Shown one piece after another: positions 37,706 to 47,392 of a DNA stretch of 64,000 bases. A model generated the notes under the pieces. The model had not been told where the DNA came from. It was given only the letters and a program-made list of their open reading frames with translations, and ran no database searches. Position 1 is the stretch's first letter. Every line of letters begins with the position of its first letter. The position numbers were made by a program, and so were the translations under genes. The DNA is from Halomicroarcula saliterrae (lineage in GTDB: Archaea; Halobacteriota; Halobacteria; Halobacteriales; Haloarculaceae), in the NCBI RefSeq assembly GCF_031624395.1, contig NZ_JAMQON010000004.1:302988-366987 (forward strand), written 5' to 3'.

Positions 37706-37818
37706 CGCCCGCTCACCTCCGTTCGCGTCCTCGGTTTCATTACCGGAGACTCAAAGCGGGTAGCTATAAGAATCCCGCCGTTTCGGACGGCCGACGGAGA
37801 GGCCGGCGACCCCGTCGA

Positions 37819-38040
37819 CTACGGGAGATACCGCTCGTAGAGCTCGTCTATCCAGTCGTTGTACGCCGCGCCCTTCGGCGACCCCCAGGGGTTCCGGGAG
37901 AAGTAGTACACCGCCGCAAACAGGGTGGCTATCCACAGCGCGACCGCGGGCGGGACGACCAGCCCCCAGATGACTGTCGACGTGCCGGCGATGAGCGCCG
38001 CCACGAGGAGGTCCACGAGCTGGTAGAGTCGCCTAGACAT
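37819..38040 (-). CDS. Small two-helix membrane protein
   Basis: A 73-residue protein with hydrophobic stretches at about residues 10-27 and 29-47, then a soluble tail SRNPWGSPKGAAYNDWIDELYERYLP. The tail is acidic and aromatic. I do not recognise a named family. It stands alone, upstream of the ACT/hom pair and downstream of the hairpin array. Confidence 0.65.
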   Translation of the reverse strand: MSRRLYQLVDLLVAALIAGTSTVIWGLVVPPAVALWIATLFAAVYYFSRNPWGSPKGAAYNDWIDELYERYLP

Positions 38041-38115
38041 ACAGGGCGTTTGTCGCCGGGCCGCCTAAGCCTACTGGCGGCGCTGGCAGGAACAGAAGGG
38101 ATAGCAGAGAGCATC

Positions 38116-38281
38116 CCGCGCCGAGCGAAGCGAGGCGCGGTTTCTTCGGACACGAGCGAAGCGAGTGTCCGCTTTTTCGCCCACGTTTTCCAGGAGTCCT
38201 CTCACAGTCGTTCGAAAGGCGCACAGCGCCTTTCGTGATGACGAGAGAGCTTCGCTCTCTCGGACCACGGCGCGAAGCGCC
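38116..38281. repeat. Array of five consecutive hairpins between EF-2 and the next gene
   Basis: Five perfect inverted repeats follow each other. H1 (38116-38140) has 7-bp arms ccgcgcc/ggcgcgg. H2 (38147-38171) has arms cggacac/gtgtccg. H1 and H2 share the same 11-nt loop gagcgaagcga. H3 (38213-38235) has 10-bp arms with loop aca, H4 (38242-38262) 9-bp arms with loop ttc, and H5 (38269-38281) 5-bp arms with loop gaa. The array lies just after the stop of fusA. It could terminate or process transcripts. Confidence 0.75.
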
Positions 38282-38307
38282 GCGAGGAAGGGCGAGAAAA
38301 AGGTGGC

Positions 38308-40494
38308 TTAGAAGTAGTCGATAGCGGCGGGCAGCTCCGTCTTCATGCCCTTGCGCTCTCGGATCTCCGTGATCTTCTCCGGCTGGAGGTTGTCGGCCAT
38401 GACCTGGAAGCCGGCGTTCTCGGTGTTCCAGGAGGCGCGACCCTCGGTCGCGCTGCGGATGTCGCTGGAGAAGCCGATCATCTCGTCGACGGGCGCGACG
38501 CCCTCGACGACCATGAGGTCACCCTCCTGGTACATGTCGTCGACGCGGCCACGTCGGCCCTGAATCTCGCCGGACGCCGCGCCCATGTGGTCGTTGGGCA
38601 CGTCGATACGGACCTGCTGAATCGGCTCCAGCAGCTTGATGTCGGCGTCGATGAGGGCGTTGTGGACGGCCTCCCGAACGGCGGGGATGACCTGTGCCGG
38701 ACCGCGGTGGATGGCGTCCTCGTGGAGTCGGGCGTCGTGGAGGCGCAGGAGCGACCCCTGCACCGGCTCGGCGGCCAGCGGGCCGTCGTCGAGGGCCTCT
38801 TCGAGCCCCTCGATGACGAGCTCCATCGTCTCGTTGAGGTGCTGGATACCCTTCGTCTCGTCGAGCAGGATGTTCGTGCCGTGGATGTGCTCGATGTTCT
38901 GGGAGTCGTCCTTGTCCATGCCGGCCTCCTGCAGCGCCTCGCGGCGCTCCAGTTCGGGCATGTCCATGGACGCTTCGCCCATCTTGATGGTCTCGACGAT
39001 GTCCTCGCTGAGCGGTTCGACGGTGATGTAGAACCGGTTGTGGTTGTTCGGCGAGCGGCCCTCGACCTCGCGGGACTGACTCTGTACCGCTTCGCGGTAG
39101 ACGACGATCGGCTCACCGGTGTTGATCGGGATGCCCTGGTTGCGCTCGATACGCTGACCGATGACCTCCAGGTGGAGCTCACCCTGCCCGGAGATGAGGT
39201 GTTCGCCGGTGTCCTCGTTGATCTCGATCTGGATGGTCGGGTCCTCTTTGGCGACCTGCTGGAGCGTCTTGATGAGGTTCGGCAGGTCGTCCATGTTCTG
39301 TGCCTCGACGGACTTCGTGATGACGGGCTCCGAGATGTGCTCGATGGACTCGAAGGGAGTCATCTCGACCGAGGAGACGGTGGAACCGGCGATGGCGTCC
39401 TTGAGGCCGGTGACGGCGGCGATGTTCCCGGCGGGGACGTGGTCCACTTCCTCGCGCTCGCCACCCATGTAGATGCCGACGCTCTGGATGCGGTTCTTGC
39501 CCGCAGTCCCGGAGACGTACAGCTCCTGACCCTTCTCCAGCGTCCCGGAGAAGACACGCCCGGCGGCGATCTCGCCGGCGTGGGGGTCGACACCGATGTC
39601 GGTGACCATCAGGACGACTTCGCCGTCCTCGTTGACCAGCCGCATGTCGTCCGCGAGGTCGGACTCGGCGTCGCCACGCCAGATGCGCGGAACGCGCATC
39701 GGCTGGGCGTCGACGGGGTTCGGGAAGTGCTCACACACCATGTCCAGCACGACGTCCGACAGCGGGGAGCGCTCGTGGAGCTCCTGGCGCTTGTCGGCGC
39801 GTTCGAGCTCCATGATCTCGCCGAAGTCGATACCGGTGCGCTGCATCGACGGCATCGAGACGCCCCACTTGTACAGCGCGGAGCCGAAGCCGACGGTGCC
39901 TTCCTCGACGGAGACCGTCCAGTCCTCGATGTCGTCCATCTCCTCGGTCATCCCGCGGATGAGCTCGTTGACGTCGTCGATGACGTTGAGGAGTCGGTTC
40001 TGCATCTCTTCGGGGCCTTCCTGAAGCTCGGAGATGAGGCGGTCGACCTTGTTGATGAACAGCGTCGGCTTGACGCCCTCGCGCAGGGCCTGCCGGAGCA
40101 CCGTCTCGGTCTGGGGCATCGCGCCCTCGACCGCGTCGACCACAACGAGCGCGCCGTCGACGGCACGCATCGCCCGGGTCACGTCGCCGCCGAAGTCGAC
40201 GTGGCCGGGGGTGTCGATGAGGTTGATGAGGTGGTTCTGGTCCTCGTACTCGTGGGTCATCGAGACGTTGGCCGCGTCGATGGTGATCCCGCGTTCCTGC
40301 TCGTCTTCCTCCGTGTCCATGGCCAACTGTTCGCCGGCCGTGTCGTCGGAGATCATGCCTGCCCCAGCGAGCAGGTTGTCCGTCAGCGTCGTCTTACCGT
40401 GGTCGACGTGAGCCGCGATGGCGATGTTCCGGATGTGCTCCGGGTCGCTCATCAGTGTCTCACATTCTTGTACGATCTTTTTGCGTCGGCCCAT
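38308..40494 (-). CDS. fusA: Translation elongation factor EF-2
   Basis: A 728-residue translocation GTPase, the normal archaeal length. The start at 40494 gives [20 protein letters not shown], the usual haloarchaeal opening; the longer frame adds 48 spurious residues. G-motifs are [21 protein letters not shown] and NKVD. The diphthamide histidine is expected in [14 protein letters not shown]. It moves tRNA and mRNA through the ribosome after peptide bond formation. It is separated from rpsG by the biotin transporter and other genes, unlike the compact bacterial str operon. Confidence 0.97.
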   Translation of the reverse strand: MGRRKKIVQECETLMSDPEHIRNIAIAAHVDHGKTTLTDNLLAGAGMISDDTAGEQLAMDTEEDEQERGITIDAANVSMTHEYEDQNHLINLIDTPGHVDFGGDVTRAMRAVDGALVVVDAVEGAMPQTETVLRQALREGVKPTLFINKVDRLISELQEGPEEMQNRLLNVIDDVNELIRGMTEEMDDIEDWTVSVEEGTVGFGSALYKWGVSMPSMQRTGIDFGEIMELERADKRQELHERSPLSDVVLDMVCEHFPNPVDAQPMRVPRIWRGDAESDLADDMRLVNEDGEVVLMVTDIGVDPHAGEIAAGRVFSGTLEKGQELYVSGTAGKNRIQSVGIYMGGEREEVDHVPAGNIAAVTGLKDAIAGSTVSSVEMTPFESIEHISEPVITKSVEAQNMDDLPNLIKTLQQVAKEDPTIQIEINEDTGEHLISGQGELHLEVIGQRIERNQGIPINTGEPIVVYREAVQSQSREVEGRSPNNHNRFYITVEPLSEDIVETIKMGEASMDMPELERREALQEAGMDKDDSQNIEHIHGTNILLDETKGIQHLNETMELVIEGLEEALDDGPLAAEPVQGSLLRLHDARLHEDAIHRGPAQVIPAVREAVHNALIDADIKLLEPIQQVRIDVPNDHMGAASGEIQGRRGRVDDMYQEGDLMVVEGVAPVDEMIGFSSDIRSATEGRASWNTENAGFQVMADNLQPEKITEIRERKGMKTELPAAIDYF

Positions 40495-40722
40495 TATACA
40501 GAATCGTATCAACAGGAGGGTCAAAAGGGTAGTGTTTCCACGTGAGCGTGTCAGCGACACGCGAACGGGGACGCTCGACGGGGAGCGACCCTGTCGCGCG
40601 GACTGGCGGTATTTCGCCGGCAGGAGGGTTCGAAACACGGTGGCGGAACCTGTGAGTACGGCTCACACAGCAGGTCACAGTATCACACGGTAGCGAGAGA
40701 TAGCTTTACTCTCCAAGGCCGT

Positions 40723-41682
40723 GTGTATCAGGTCGTGATTACCACGGTCGACGCGCTCGTTTACGGCGCCCTCGCCGTCGTGTTGCTGCCGGCTCTGGCG
40801 TTCGTACTGGCCCTGTTGCGGTACTTCCGTCTCAGTCGGAGTCTGCGCCACGCCGGCCGAGTAATGGGAGTCCGATGGTGGGACACCAGCCCGATACTGC
40901 TGGTCTGTGGGGTTGTCGTGGTCGTCTACGTGGTCGGTGACCCGCCCGTCGAGGGGGAGCCGGGACGCGCGTGGTTCCTGCTCTCGGCGGCCCTGTTGCT
41001 GATGGGCGGCCTCGGCGCGGCGCTGGCGCTGGGGTACCTCGACGAGTACCGGGAGCTGTCAGGCGGTACCGAGGCCGCCGGGAGCGCCGGAGAGGGACCG
41101 ACCGTGCTCACCGGCGAGGCGACCGTCCACGAGGGGCAGGTTCGGGGGGCGCTGTCCGACGAGCCGGCGCTGGTCACGACCCTGCGGGTGACGGAGCCGC
41201 GCGGGAGCCCGCTCCGGCGGGTCACCGCGGAACGGCACTACGAGCGGGTCGACGCCCGGTTCGCGCTCGACGACGGCACCGGCACCGTGGTGGTGGCACC
41301 GAGCGACGGCGCCGTCCGGCTCTGGGGGCCCAACGAGGCGCACTCACCGGTGACAGTCGTCCAGACGCCCGAGGAGACACACGCGTCGACCGTCGAGGCC
41401 GTCTGTGACCGGCTCGGCCTCGACGCGGACCGTGAGCGGACGTACACGGAGCGTCGACTCACCCCCGGTACCGACGTGACCGTCCTGGGAACCGTCAGCC
41501 GGGACCCGACGGTCCGGTACCCCCTCGTCGACGACGGGGAGCGCCGGCTAGTGGTGTTTCTCGGTGATATCGACGCGGTCCGGTCGGCCGTCGCCGGCCG
41601 CGCCCGGTTCGGGACCGCGCTCGGTCTCCTCGGCCTCGCCGTCGGCGTTCCCGGGACGCTGGTGACCGCCGGCGTCCTGTAG
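40723..41682 (+). CDS. Membrane protein with a GIDE-like soluble domain
   Basis: A 319-residue protein with about three N-terminal helices (residues 8-33, 55-72 and 83-105), a soluble domain (VLTGEATVHEGQVRGALSDEP, then ITR-like RHYERVDARFALDDGTGTVVV, then GTDVTVLGTVSRD) and a C-terminal hydrophobic helix. The soluble strand pattern resembles GIDE domains of membrane-associated proteins. The GTG at 40723 is used here. A GTG at 40735 has a better TATA spacing (agctttact near 40702) and might be the true start. The function is unknown. Confidence 0.55.
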   Translation: MYQVVITTVDALVYGALAVVLLPALAFVLALLRYFRLSRSLRHAGRVMGVRWWDTSPILLVCGVVVVVYVVGDPPVEGEPGRAWFLLSAALLLMGGLGAALALGYLDEYRELSGGTEAAGSAGEGPTVLTGEATVHEGQVRGALSDEPALVTTLRVTEPRGSPLRRVTAERHYERVDARFALDDGTGTVVVAPSDGAVRLWGPNEAHSPVTVVQTPEETHASTVEAVCDRLGLDADRERTYTERRLTPGTDVTVLGTVSRDPTVRYPLVDDGERRLVVFLGDIDAVRSAVAGRARFGTALGLLGLAVGVPGTLVTAGVL

Positions 41683-41756
41683 CCGGCGAGGAGTCGTCGA
41701 GTCCCGTGGTAACTCCCCGCAAGAATAATAGCCGTACGACCCCTCTGTACGCCCGA

Positions 41757-42506
41757 ATGAACGTACACGTACAGGGCGGACCGGCCGAACCGTTTCTCGG
41801 AGCGCGGAACCTCTTTTCGACCGAGTACGACCTCGACCGACCGGTGACGGTACAGGTGCGAGCGGACCCGGACGAGCGCACGCGCGTCAGCCACGACGCG
41901 GCGGGCCACCGGCTGACCATCTCCCGGCAGGCGGCCACGAGCGCGATGGCCCGCGAACTCGCCCTCCACGAGTTCGCCCACATGCACCACAACGAGCGGG
42001 GCCACCCCTCGCACACGCAGTCGACGAAAGAAGCCATCTACCTCGCGCTGGCCGGCCACAGCGTCGAGCAGCGCAAGCTCACCCACTGCTACCAGATCGC
42101 CAACCACATGAAGGACATCTACGCCGACGACGTCTGGATGGCGCTGGTCTCGGGCGAGAAGCTGGTGGCCTTTCTGGAGGCGAGCCTCGCGGCCGCCGTC
42201 TCGGACCGCCCGGGCGGCCAGCCCGGCTGGACCCAACTCACGCCCGCCGCCGACCCCGACATCACCGCGGTCAACGCCGCCTTCGCGCTGGCGCTCGTCG
42301 AGCGCCACGACCTCGTGAGCGAGGGCCACATGCTGTACGACCTCGCCCACGCGGCCGCACAGGACGCCGACGGTATCGATTTGGCGGAGTTCAAGGCCTA
42401 CTTCGCCGGCCTCTCGCCGGACCCCGACGAATCGGAGTTCCGGAAGGCGCTGGTCGACGTGACCAGAGCCTACGCGACGGCCGGGAGCGGGCCGGCCGCG
42501 GACTAG
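41757..42506 (+). CDS. HEFAH-motif protein, DUF5781-like
   Basis: A 249-residue soluble protein. The stretch ALHEFAHMHHNERGHPSHTQ is an HExxH zinc site with extra histidines, followed by helical sequence (AIYLALAGHSVEQRKLTHC). The start at 41757 is supported by the AT-rich aagaataata about 30 bp upstream. I recall this as haloarchaeal DUF5781. Peptidase activity is plausible but unproven. It ends 4 bp inside the convergent ecfT gene. Confidence 0.75.
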   Translation: MNVHVQGGPAEPFLGARNLFSTEYDLDRPVTVQVRADPDERTRVSHDAAGHRLTISRQAATSAMARELALHEFAHMHHNERGHPSHTQSTKEAIYLALAGHSVEQRKLTHCYQIANHMKDIYADDVWMALVSGEKLVAFLEASLAAAVSDRPGGQPGWTQLTPAADPDITAVNAAFALALVERHDLVSEGHMLYDLAHAAAQDADGIDLAEFKAYFAGLSPDPDESEFRKALVDVTRAYATAGSGPAAD

Positions 42507-43216
42507 AGCAGGCCCGCCAGCGGCCAGCACGCGAGCAGGACGCCCAGCGCCACCACCGGATAGTCCCACCGACCGAATGACATCTCGGGCGGGGTGGGGT
42601 TCCAGGCGAAACAGCGGGCTCGGAGCGCGAGCGAGAGCCGGTCCGACCGCGAGAGCGACCGCGCCAGCCCGACGACGGCGATTCGCTTCGCGCGGTCGAC
42701 GACCGAGCGACGCTCGCCCCCGCGGGCCTGGATGGCCTCCCGCACCGTCAGCAGGTCCCGTCGGAGGACGGGCAGGAAGCGAAACGTCAGCGCCACGCCG
42801 ACGCCCAGTGCCTGTCCCGTCCGGCCGGGAACGTAGCGCTGGATGACCGCCCGGCTCTCCCGAACCGGCGTCGTCCTGACGTACACCGCGCCGACGACCA
42901 GCACCAGCGCGACGCGCGAGACGGCCAACAGCGACGCGACCCCTCTCTCCGGGTCGACCCACGGCTGTGTCACCGACAGCGCCGCGGACAGCGGTGCCAG
43001 CAGGAGGATGACGAAGACGAACCAGTACCCCCGGAGGACGGTCACCGGGGAGAGGCGGCCCGCGAGCAGTACGACTCCCGCGAGGCCCGCCAGCGCGAGG
43101 AGTCGGCGTGGCGTCGGCTGGGCGAACGCGGCGACGGCGAAGCCGAACTGACAGGCGAGCTTCGACCGGGCGTCAAGCCGGTGGGCGACCGTCTCGCCGG
43201 GGCGGTAGGTCAGCAT
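42503..43216 (-). CDS. ecfT: ECF transporter transmembrane subunit EcfT (BioN-like)
   Basis: A 237-residue membrane protein of the CbiQ/EcfT type. The start MLTYRPGETVAHRLDARSKL is the typical opening. The coupling helices have the two Ala-Arg-Gly-type motifs: AIQARGGERRS and ALRARCFAWNPT. About five helices are present. It links the ATPase to the substrate-binding subunit BioY, encoded two genes upstream. The gene start overlaps the end of ecfA by 7 bp. Confidence 0.9.
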   Translation of the reverse strand: MLTYRPGETVAHRLDARSKLACQFGFAVAAFAQPTPRRLLALAGLAGVVLLAGRLSPVTVLRGYWFVFVILLLAPLSAALSVTQPWVDPERGVASLLAVSRVALVLVVGAVYVRTTPVRESRAVIQRYVPGRTGQALGVGVALTFRFLPVLRRDLLTVREAIQARGGERRSVVDRAKRIAVVGLARSLSRSDRLSLALRARCFAWNPTPPEMSFGRWDYPVVALGVLLACWPLAGLL

Positions 43217-43908
43217 CCGCCGTCGACACCGTGGGGTTCGAGGTCACCGAGGTCGGCCGGCGACCCGTCCGCAACGACCCGGCCGTCCGCGAGCGCGACG
43301 ACGCGGTCGGCTCGCTCGCGGAGATCACGCAGGTCGTGGGTGACGACGACGATACTCGTGCCCGCCTCGTGAAGGGAGTCCAGGCGCGAGAGGAGCGAGC
43401 GTCGGGCCCGCAGGTCCAGACCGGCGAAGGGTTCGTCCAGCACGAGGTGGGTCGGTTCCATCGCCAGCGCGCCGGCGATGGCGACGCGGGCCTGCTCACC
43501 GCCCGACAGCGCGTCGACGTGGTCGTCCTCGCGACCGCCGAGGTCGACCGCGTCGAGCGCCGACGCGACGCGGCGGTCTATCTCCCCGCGGTCGAGCCCG
43601 AGGTTCTCCGGCCCGAAGGCCACGTCCGCGCCGACGGTGGCGGCGACCAGCTGGTCGCGGGGCTGCTGGAACACCATGCCGATACTCGTCCGCGCGGCCA
43701 GGGGGTCCACGGTCACGTCCGTTCCGTCGACCGTGACAGTGCCGGACCCGGGCTCCAGCAGGGCGTTGAAGTGGCGCACGAGCGTCGTCTTCCCGCTGCC
43801 GTTGGGGCCGACGAGCAGGCAGAACTCGCCGTCCGGGATGGTCAGCGAGACGCCGTCCAGCGCGACCGCGTCGCCGAACCGGTGAGTGAGGTCGTCGACC
43901 GCTATCAT
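43210..43908 (-). CDS. ecfA: ECF transporter ATPase (BioM-like)
   Basis: A 232-residue ABC ATPase. Walker A is GPNGSGKTT, Q-loop VFQQPRDQ, signature LSGGEQARVAIA and Walker B HLVLDEPFAGLD, with the switch His in VVVTHDLRDLRE. It powers uptake of biotin through EcfT and BioY. The ATG overlaps the bioY stop by 4 bp. All motifs are intact. Confidence 0.93.
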   Translation of the reverse strand: MIAVDDLTHRFGDAVALDGVSLTIPDGEFCLLVGPNGSGKTTLVRHFNALLEPGSGTVTVDGTDVTVDPLAARTSIGMVFQQPRDQLVAATVGADVAFGPENLGLDRGEIDRRVASALDAVDLGGREDDHVDALSGGEQARVAIAGALAMEPTHLVLDEPFAGLDLRARRSLLSRLDSLHEAGTSIVVVTHDLRDLRERADRVVALADGRVVADGSPADLGDLEPHGVDGGC

Positions 43909-44495
43909 GCGGTCGCCTGCTGGCGGGCGAGTACGCCCCCTTTCACCAGCGCCAGCGTGGCGGCGATCTTGATGAGGTCACCCGGCAAGACGGTGACGGC
44001 GCCCCCGATGAACGCTTCGGTAAACGTGTTCGCGGTCGAGAGCGCCAGCCACGGGACGCCGACGGCGTAGATGACCGCGAGGCCGGCCAGTAGCGCGCCG
44101 GCCTGCACCGGAAGCGAGACCTCGGTCAGCGGTCTCGGCTCCAGTCCCCGGTGGACGATGGCCCCGATGACGACCGCCGCGAGCAGGAAGCCGACGAGGT
44201 AGCCGCCGGTCGGCCCCAGCAGGTAGCCCAGCCCCGCCGCGCCGCCCGAGAACACCGGTGCGCCCGCCACGCCGACCAGCAGGTACAGCGTGAGCGCGAG
44301 CCCGCCCCAGCGCGGCCCGAGCAAGAGGCCGGCGAAGTAGGCGCCGAAGACCTGAAACGATATCGGCACCGGGAGCCCGGGCACCGGTATCGAGACGTAC
44401 GCGAACGCGGCCGTCAACGCGGCCAACACCGCCGCGAGCGCGATGTTGGACACTGCCTCGTCGCCGACGAGTTCGACCGACTCCGTTCCGGACAT
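43905..44495 (-). CDS. bioY: Biotin-binding S-component BioY
   Basis: A 196-residue membrane protein with about six helices. Characteristic BioY pieces are VPGLPVPISFQVFGAYFAGLLLG, GPRWGGLALTLYLLVG and PTGGYLVGF, which bind biotin. A TATA-like element (44517-44526) about 27 bp upstream favours the ATG at 44495 over one at 44519. It is the first gene of the bioY-ecfA-ecfT operon. This complete biotin importer sits inside the ribosomal/RNAP cluster. Confidence 0.93.
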   Translation of the reverse strand: MSGTESVELVGDEAVSNIALAAVLAALTAAFAYVSIPVPGLPVPISFQVFGAYFAGLLLGPRWGGLALTLYLLVGVAGAPVFSGGAAGLGYLLGPTGGYLVGFLLAAVVIGAIVHRGLEPRPLTEVSLPVQAGALLAGLAVIYAVGVPWLALSTANTFTEAFIGGAVTVLPGDLIKIAATLALVKGGVLARQQATA

Positions 44496-44516
44496 ATCCG
44501 TGACTGTCTCGTCAAC

Positions 44517-44526
44517 CACAAAATAG
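44517..44526 (-). promoter_or_regulatory. TATA box of bioY
   Basis: The coding-strand sequence around ctattttgtg is centred 27 bp before the ATG at 44495. This suggests a leaderless transcript for the biotin operon and decides against the alternative start at 44519, which would lie within the box. Confidence 0.5.
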
Positions 44527-44593
44527 CTAGCGGTTTACGAGCGGGGCAGAGCGGTCGCTGTGGGGCGGTGAAAACGAAATAGAACGGGCGATA

Positions 44594-45235
44594 TTACCGC
44601 GCTGCAGCCGCGACGCGCTCTTTCTCTTCTTTCTGGTTGACCGAGTAGGTGCTGACGTCGTTGTTGGCGGCGCCGACGAGCAGGGAAGCGAGTGCCTCCT
44701 CGGCCGTGGTGGTGGTCTTGAACGAGCCACCGTAGGTACCCTCGGCGATGAACTTCAGGGCCTGGTCGACGCGGCGCTGGGGCGCGACGTCGACGGCCTT
44801 CGGGACCGAGATGCCACCGTACTTCAGGCGGACGGTCTCCTCACGGGGAGCGCTGTTCTCGACGGCCTGGACGAGCACCTGCACCGGGTTCTCCTCGGTG
44901 CGCTCGTGGACGATGTCGAAGGCGTCGCTGACGATGGTCGTCGCGAGCTGCTTCTTGCCGGTGTTCTCGTCGGTCTGCATCAGGCGGTTGATGAGCCGCT
45001 CGACGACGCTGATCTCGGACTTCTGGAACTGCTTGTTCGAGTGGCGCCCCATCGTGTGGGCGATCGGCGTCACCGCGATGTAGCGCTCCGTCGAGGGGTC
45101 CGAGTACTCGATGTCGGTGACGGACCACTTGCCGAACAACTCGGCGCGGGCGGTCTCTTCCTCGGCTGCCTCGTCTTCGACTGCCTCGTCTTCCGGTGCG
45201 TCCTCGGTCTCTGGGATGTCTTCGTCTCCACTCAT
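44594..45235 (-). CDS. rpsG: 30S ribosomal protein uS7
   Basis: A 213-residue uS7 with an acidic N-terminal extension (DEDIPETEDAPEDEAVEDEA) as in other haloarchaea. The conserved part includes HSNKQFQKSEISVVERLIN, NSAPREETVRLKYGGISVP and APQRRVDQALKFI. It binds 16S rRNA in the head of the small subunit. Its start is 2 bp after the rpsL stop, so the two are co-transcribed. Confidence 0.97.
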   Translation of the reverse strand: MSGDEDIPETEDAPEDEAVEDEAAEEETARAELFGKWSVTDIEYSDPSTERYIAVTPIAHTMGRHSNKQFQKSEISVVERLINRLMQTDENTGKKQLATTIVSDAFDIVHERTEENPVQVLVQAVENSAPREETVRLKYGGISVPKAVDVAPQRRVDQALKFIAEGTYGGSFKTTTTAEEALASLLVGAANNDVSTYSVNQKEEKERVAAAAR

Positions 45236-45237
45236 GG

Positions 45238-45666
45238 TTATCGGACCGGTTTCTCCGCGTTACCGCGGACCAGTTCCAGCATCGAGACGCCGTTGACCTT
45301 CTCGACCTTGTAGTTGACACCGGAGAGGTCGCCCATCGCGCGACCCTTCGCGCCGCCGATGCCGGCGATAGTGACCTCGTCGTGCTCGTCGATAAAGGAG
45401 ATAGCGCCGTCGCCGGGACAGAACGCGGTGACCTGCTTGCCGTTCTTGATGAGCTGGACACGCACGCACTTCCGGATCGCGGAGTTGGGCTGTTTCGCCT
45501 CGATACCCACCTTCTCCAGTACGATGCCTCGACCCTGCGGTGCGCCCTCGAGCGGGTCGGACTTCTTGCCGAGTCCGCGTTCGCGTCGCGCGTAATCCGA
45601 GTCGGACCACCGGTGTTTCTGGCGGTCCTTCTTCAGCTTGCGCGCGGCGTATTTGCCGTTTGCCAT
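45238..45666 (-). CDS. rpsL: 30S ribosomal protein uS12
   Basis: A 142-residue uS12 protein from the decoding centre. It starts [20 protein letters not shown] and has the nearly invariant core [19 protein letters not shown] and [12 protein letters not shown]. About 120 bp separate it from nusA upstream, so it may have its own promoter in addition to read-through from the rpo operon. Confidence 0.97.
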   Translation of the reverse strand: MANGKYAARKLKKDRQKHRWSDSDYARRERGLGKKSDPLEGAPQGRGIVLEKVGIEAKQPNSAIRKCVRVQLIKNGKQVTAFCPGDGAISFIDEHDEVTIAGIGGAKGRAMGDLSGVNYKVEKVNGVSMLELVRGNAEKPVR

Positions 45667-45789
45667 AGTACACGTCGGTATCCCGCCGAGCTACTTAAGA
45701 CTCCTCTTTCGTCGTCGCCCTACTGCCCGTATGTGGCGTTCTCGCACGCGAACGACTCGCAATTGGGGCGCTGTCGAAGAACCGGACGC

Positions 45790-46215
45790 TCAGGTCAGCT
45801 CGATGCCGTCGATGTCGAAGTGCCGGCTCGCCAGCCGGCGGGCCGCGTCGATGTTGCGGCCCTCGCGGCCGATAGCCGCGCCGTGGTCGTCCTGTGGGAC
45901 CTCGACGTAGGCGACGGTGTCGCCGTTCTCGGAGATGGTGACATTGTAGACGGCGGCGGGCGCGAGCGCGTTGGCGACGAAGTCCTCGGCCAGCTCTGCG
46001 TCCTCGATGAGCTTCACCTCGCGGCCCAGTCGCTCCTCGACGCGGCCCACGGTGTTGCCGCCGGGACCGATGGCGTCGGCTATCTGGCCGCGCTTGACGA
46101 GGTACACCACCTGGTCGTGGTCCTCGTCGACGACGCAATCCCGGACAGTGACGCCGGCTTCGTCCTCGAAGAGGGCGACCAGTCGTCGTGCTTCGTCCGA
46201 GATTTCGACGCCCAT
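45790..46215 (-). CDS. nusA: NusA-family transcription factor
   Basis: A 141-residue archaeal NusA, made of two KH-type RNA-binding domains without the bacterial N-terminal domain. Visible pieces are VTVRDCVVDEDHDQVVYLV, KRGQIADAIGPGGNTVGRVEE (KH signature with GxxG) and GAAIGREGRNIDAARRLA. It probably binds nascent RNA during elongation or termination. Its ATG overlaps the last base of the rpoA2 stop, so the genes are tightly coupled. Confidence 0.93.
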   Translation of the reverse strand: MGVEISDEARRLVALFEDEAGVTVRDCVVDEDHDQVVYLVKRGQIADAIGPGGNTVGRVEERLGREVKLIEDAELAEDFVANALAPAAVYNVTISENGDTVAYVEVPQDDHGAAIGREGRNIDAARRLASRHFDIDGIELT

Positions 46216-47390
46216 CAGTCCTGCGTCGTACCCATGCGGAGGTCGACGTCCCCCGTGCCGAGCTTGATGGGTTTGCCGACGATGACGTTCTCCGTGACGC
46301 CGTCGAGCTCGTCGACCTCGCCGTGGATGGCGGCGTCGAGCAGGTGGTTCACCGTCACCTCGAAGGCGGCCCGCGCGAGCACGGAGTCCTTCGAGCCGGA
46401 GATGCCGTGGCGGCCGATGGACTCGATGGTCCCCTCGTTGGTCATGATATCGGCGACCAGCATGAGGTGGCGGACGTTCACGTCGTCCAGCCCCTGCTCT
46501 TCGAGCGTGTTCATCGTCTCGTTGATGAGCGTCTCGCGGGCGGCCTCGACGCCGAGGCTCCGGTAGATCTCGTGGATGTTGTTACACGTCGTTCGGGAGG
46601 CGTCGACGCCCTCGATGCCGAGCACGTCGCCGAAATCGGAGCCCTCGGTGTAGAGGACGAACTCCTCGCCGTCTTCGAGCTCTTCCTTGCGGATGACGAC
46701 GCGGGATATCTCGTCGATACCCTTGAAGACGATGTCGCGCAGCTCCTCGACCAGCTGGAGCAGGTCCCGATAGCTGGGCTCTTCGGGGCCGAACTCGATG
46801 ACGGTCCCGGCCTGTCGGGTCTGGACGCCGAGGTTCGATTCGATGGTCTCGGCGATCTCCTCGGCGATGGCCTCGGTGTCGTTGACGGTGGGCCACCGCT
46901 CCTGCAGGGTCTCCTCGTTCAGGTCGATCTGGACGAGCATGTCCGCGACGTTCGTCGAGATGTCACCCAGCGCGAGGATGCGCGTGGCCTCGATCTTCCA
47001 GACGACCTCGTGGGCCCGCTCGCGGTTGTCGGCGTACTCCTCGTCCAGATGGACGGTCATCATCGGCGTGTCGGGCGTCTTGCGGGCGTCGACCAGCTCG
47101 ATGAGCCGGGGGAGCCCCTGAGTCACGTCGATTTCGGCCACGCCGGCGTAGTGGAACGTGTTCATCGTCATCTGCGTTCCGGGTTCGCCGATGGACTGGG
47201 CCGAGACGGTGCCGACCGGGTCCAGCGGGTCGACGCGGGTCTGCATGTAGCGGGACTCGACGGCCTGTGCGATTCGGTCGGCGTCCTCGACGCCGACGCC
47301 GCGGGCCTCGACCGTGCTGTACACTTCGTCTTTCAGCCGGCGCGGGAGCTCCGTGTCCTCGACGACGGCTTCGATGTCTTCGGATACCAT
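46215..47390 (-). CDS. rpoA2: DNA-directed RNA polymerase subunit A''
   Basis: A 391-residue A'' subunit, the C-terminal part of the split largest subunit. It includes the bridge-helix/trigger-loop region [29 protein letters not shown] and the later jaw and clamp parts ([17 protein letters not shown]). It completes the active site with A'. It begins 2 bp after the rpoA1 stop in the same operon. Confidence 0.97.
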   Translation of the reverse strand: MVSEDIEAVVEDTELPRRLKDEVYSTVEARGVGVEDADRIAQAVESRYMQTRVDPLDPVGTVSAQSIGEPGTQMTMNTFHYAGVAEIDVTQGLPRLIELVDARKTPDTPMMTVHLDEEYADNRERAHEVVWKIEATRILALGDISTNVADMLVQIDLNEETLQERWPTVNDTEAIAEEIAETIESNLGVQTRQAGTVIEFGPEEPSYRDLLQLVEELRDIVFKGIDEISRVVIRKEELEDGEEFVLYTEGSDFGDVLGIEGVDASRTTCNNIHEIYRSLGVEAARETLINETMNTLEEQGLDDVNVRHLMLVADIMTNEGTIESIGRHGISGSKDSVLARAAFEVTVNHLLDAAIHGEVDELDGVTENVIVGKPIKLGTGDVDLRMGTTQD

Positions 47391-47392
47391 GG

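Noticed and set aside
38116..38281. tRNA or CRISPR array in the hairpin cluster
   Set aside because: The stems differ, no cloverleaf forms, and no constant repeat length with spacers exists.
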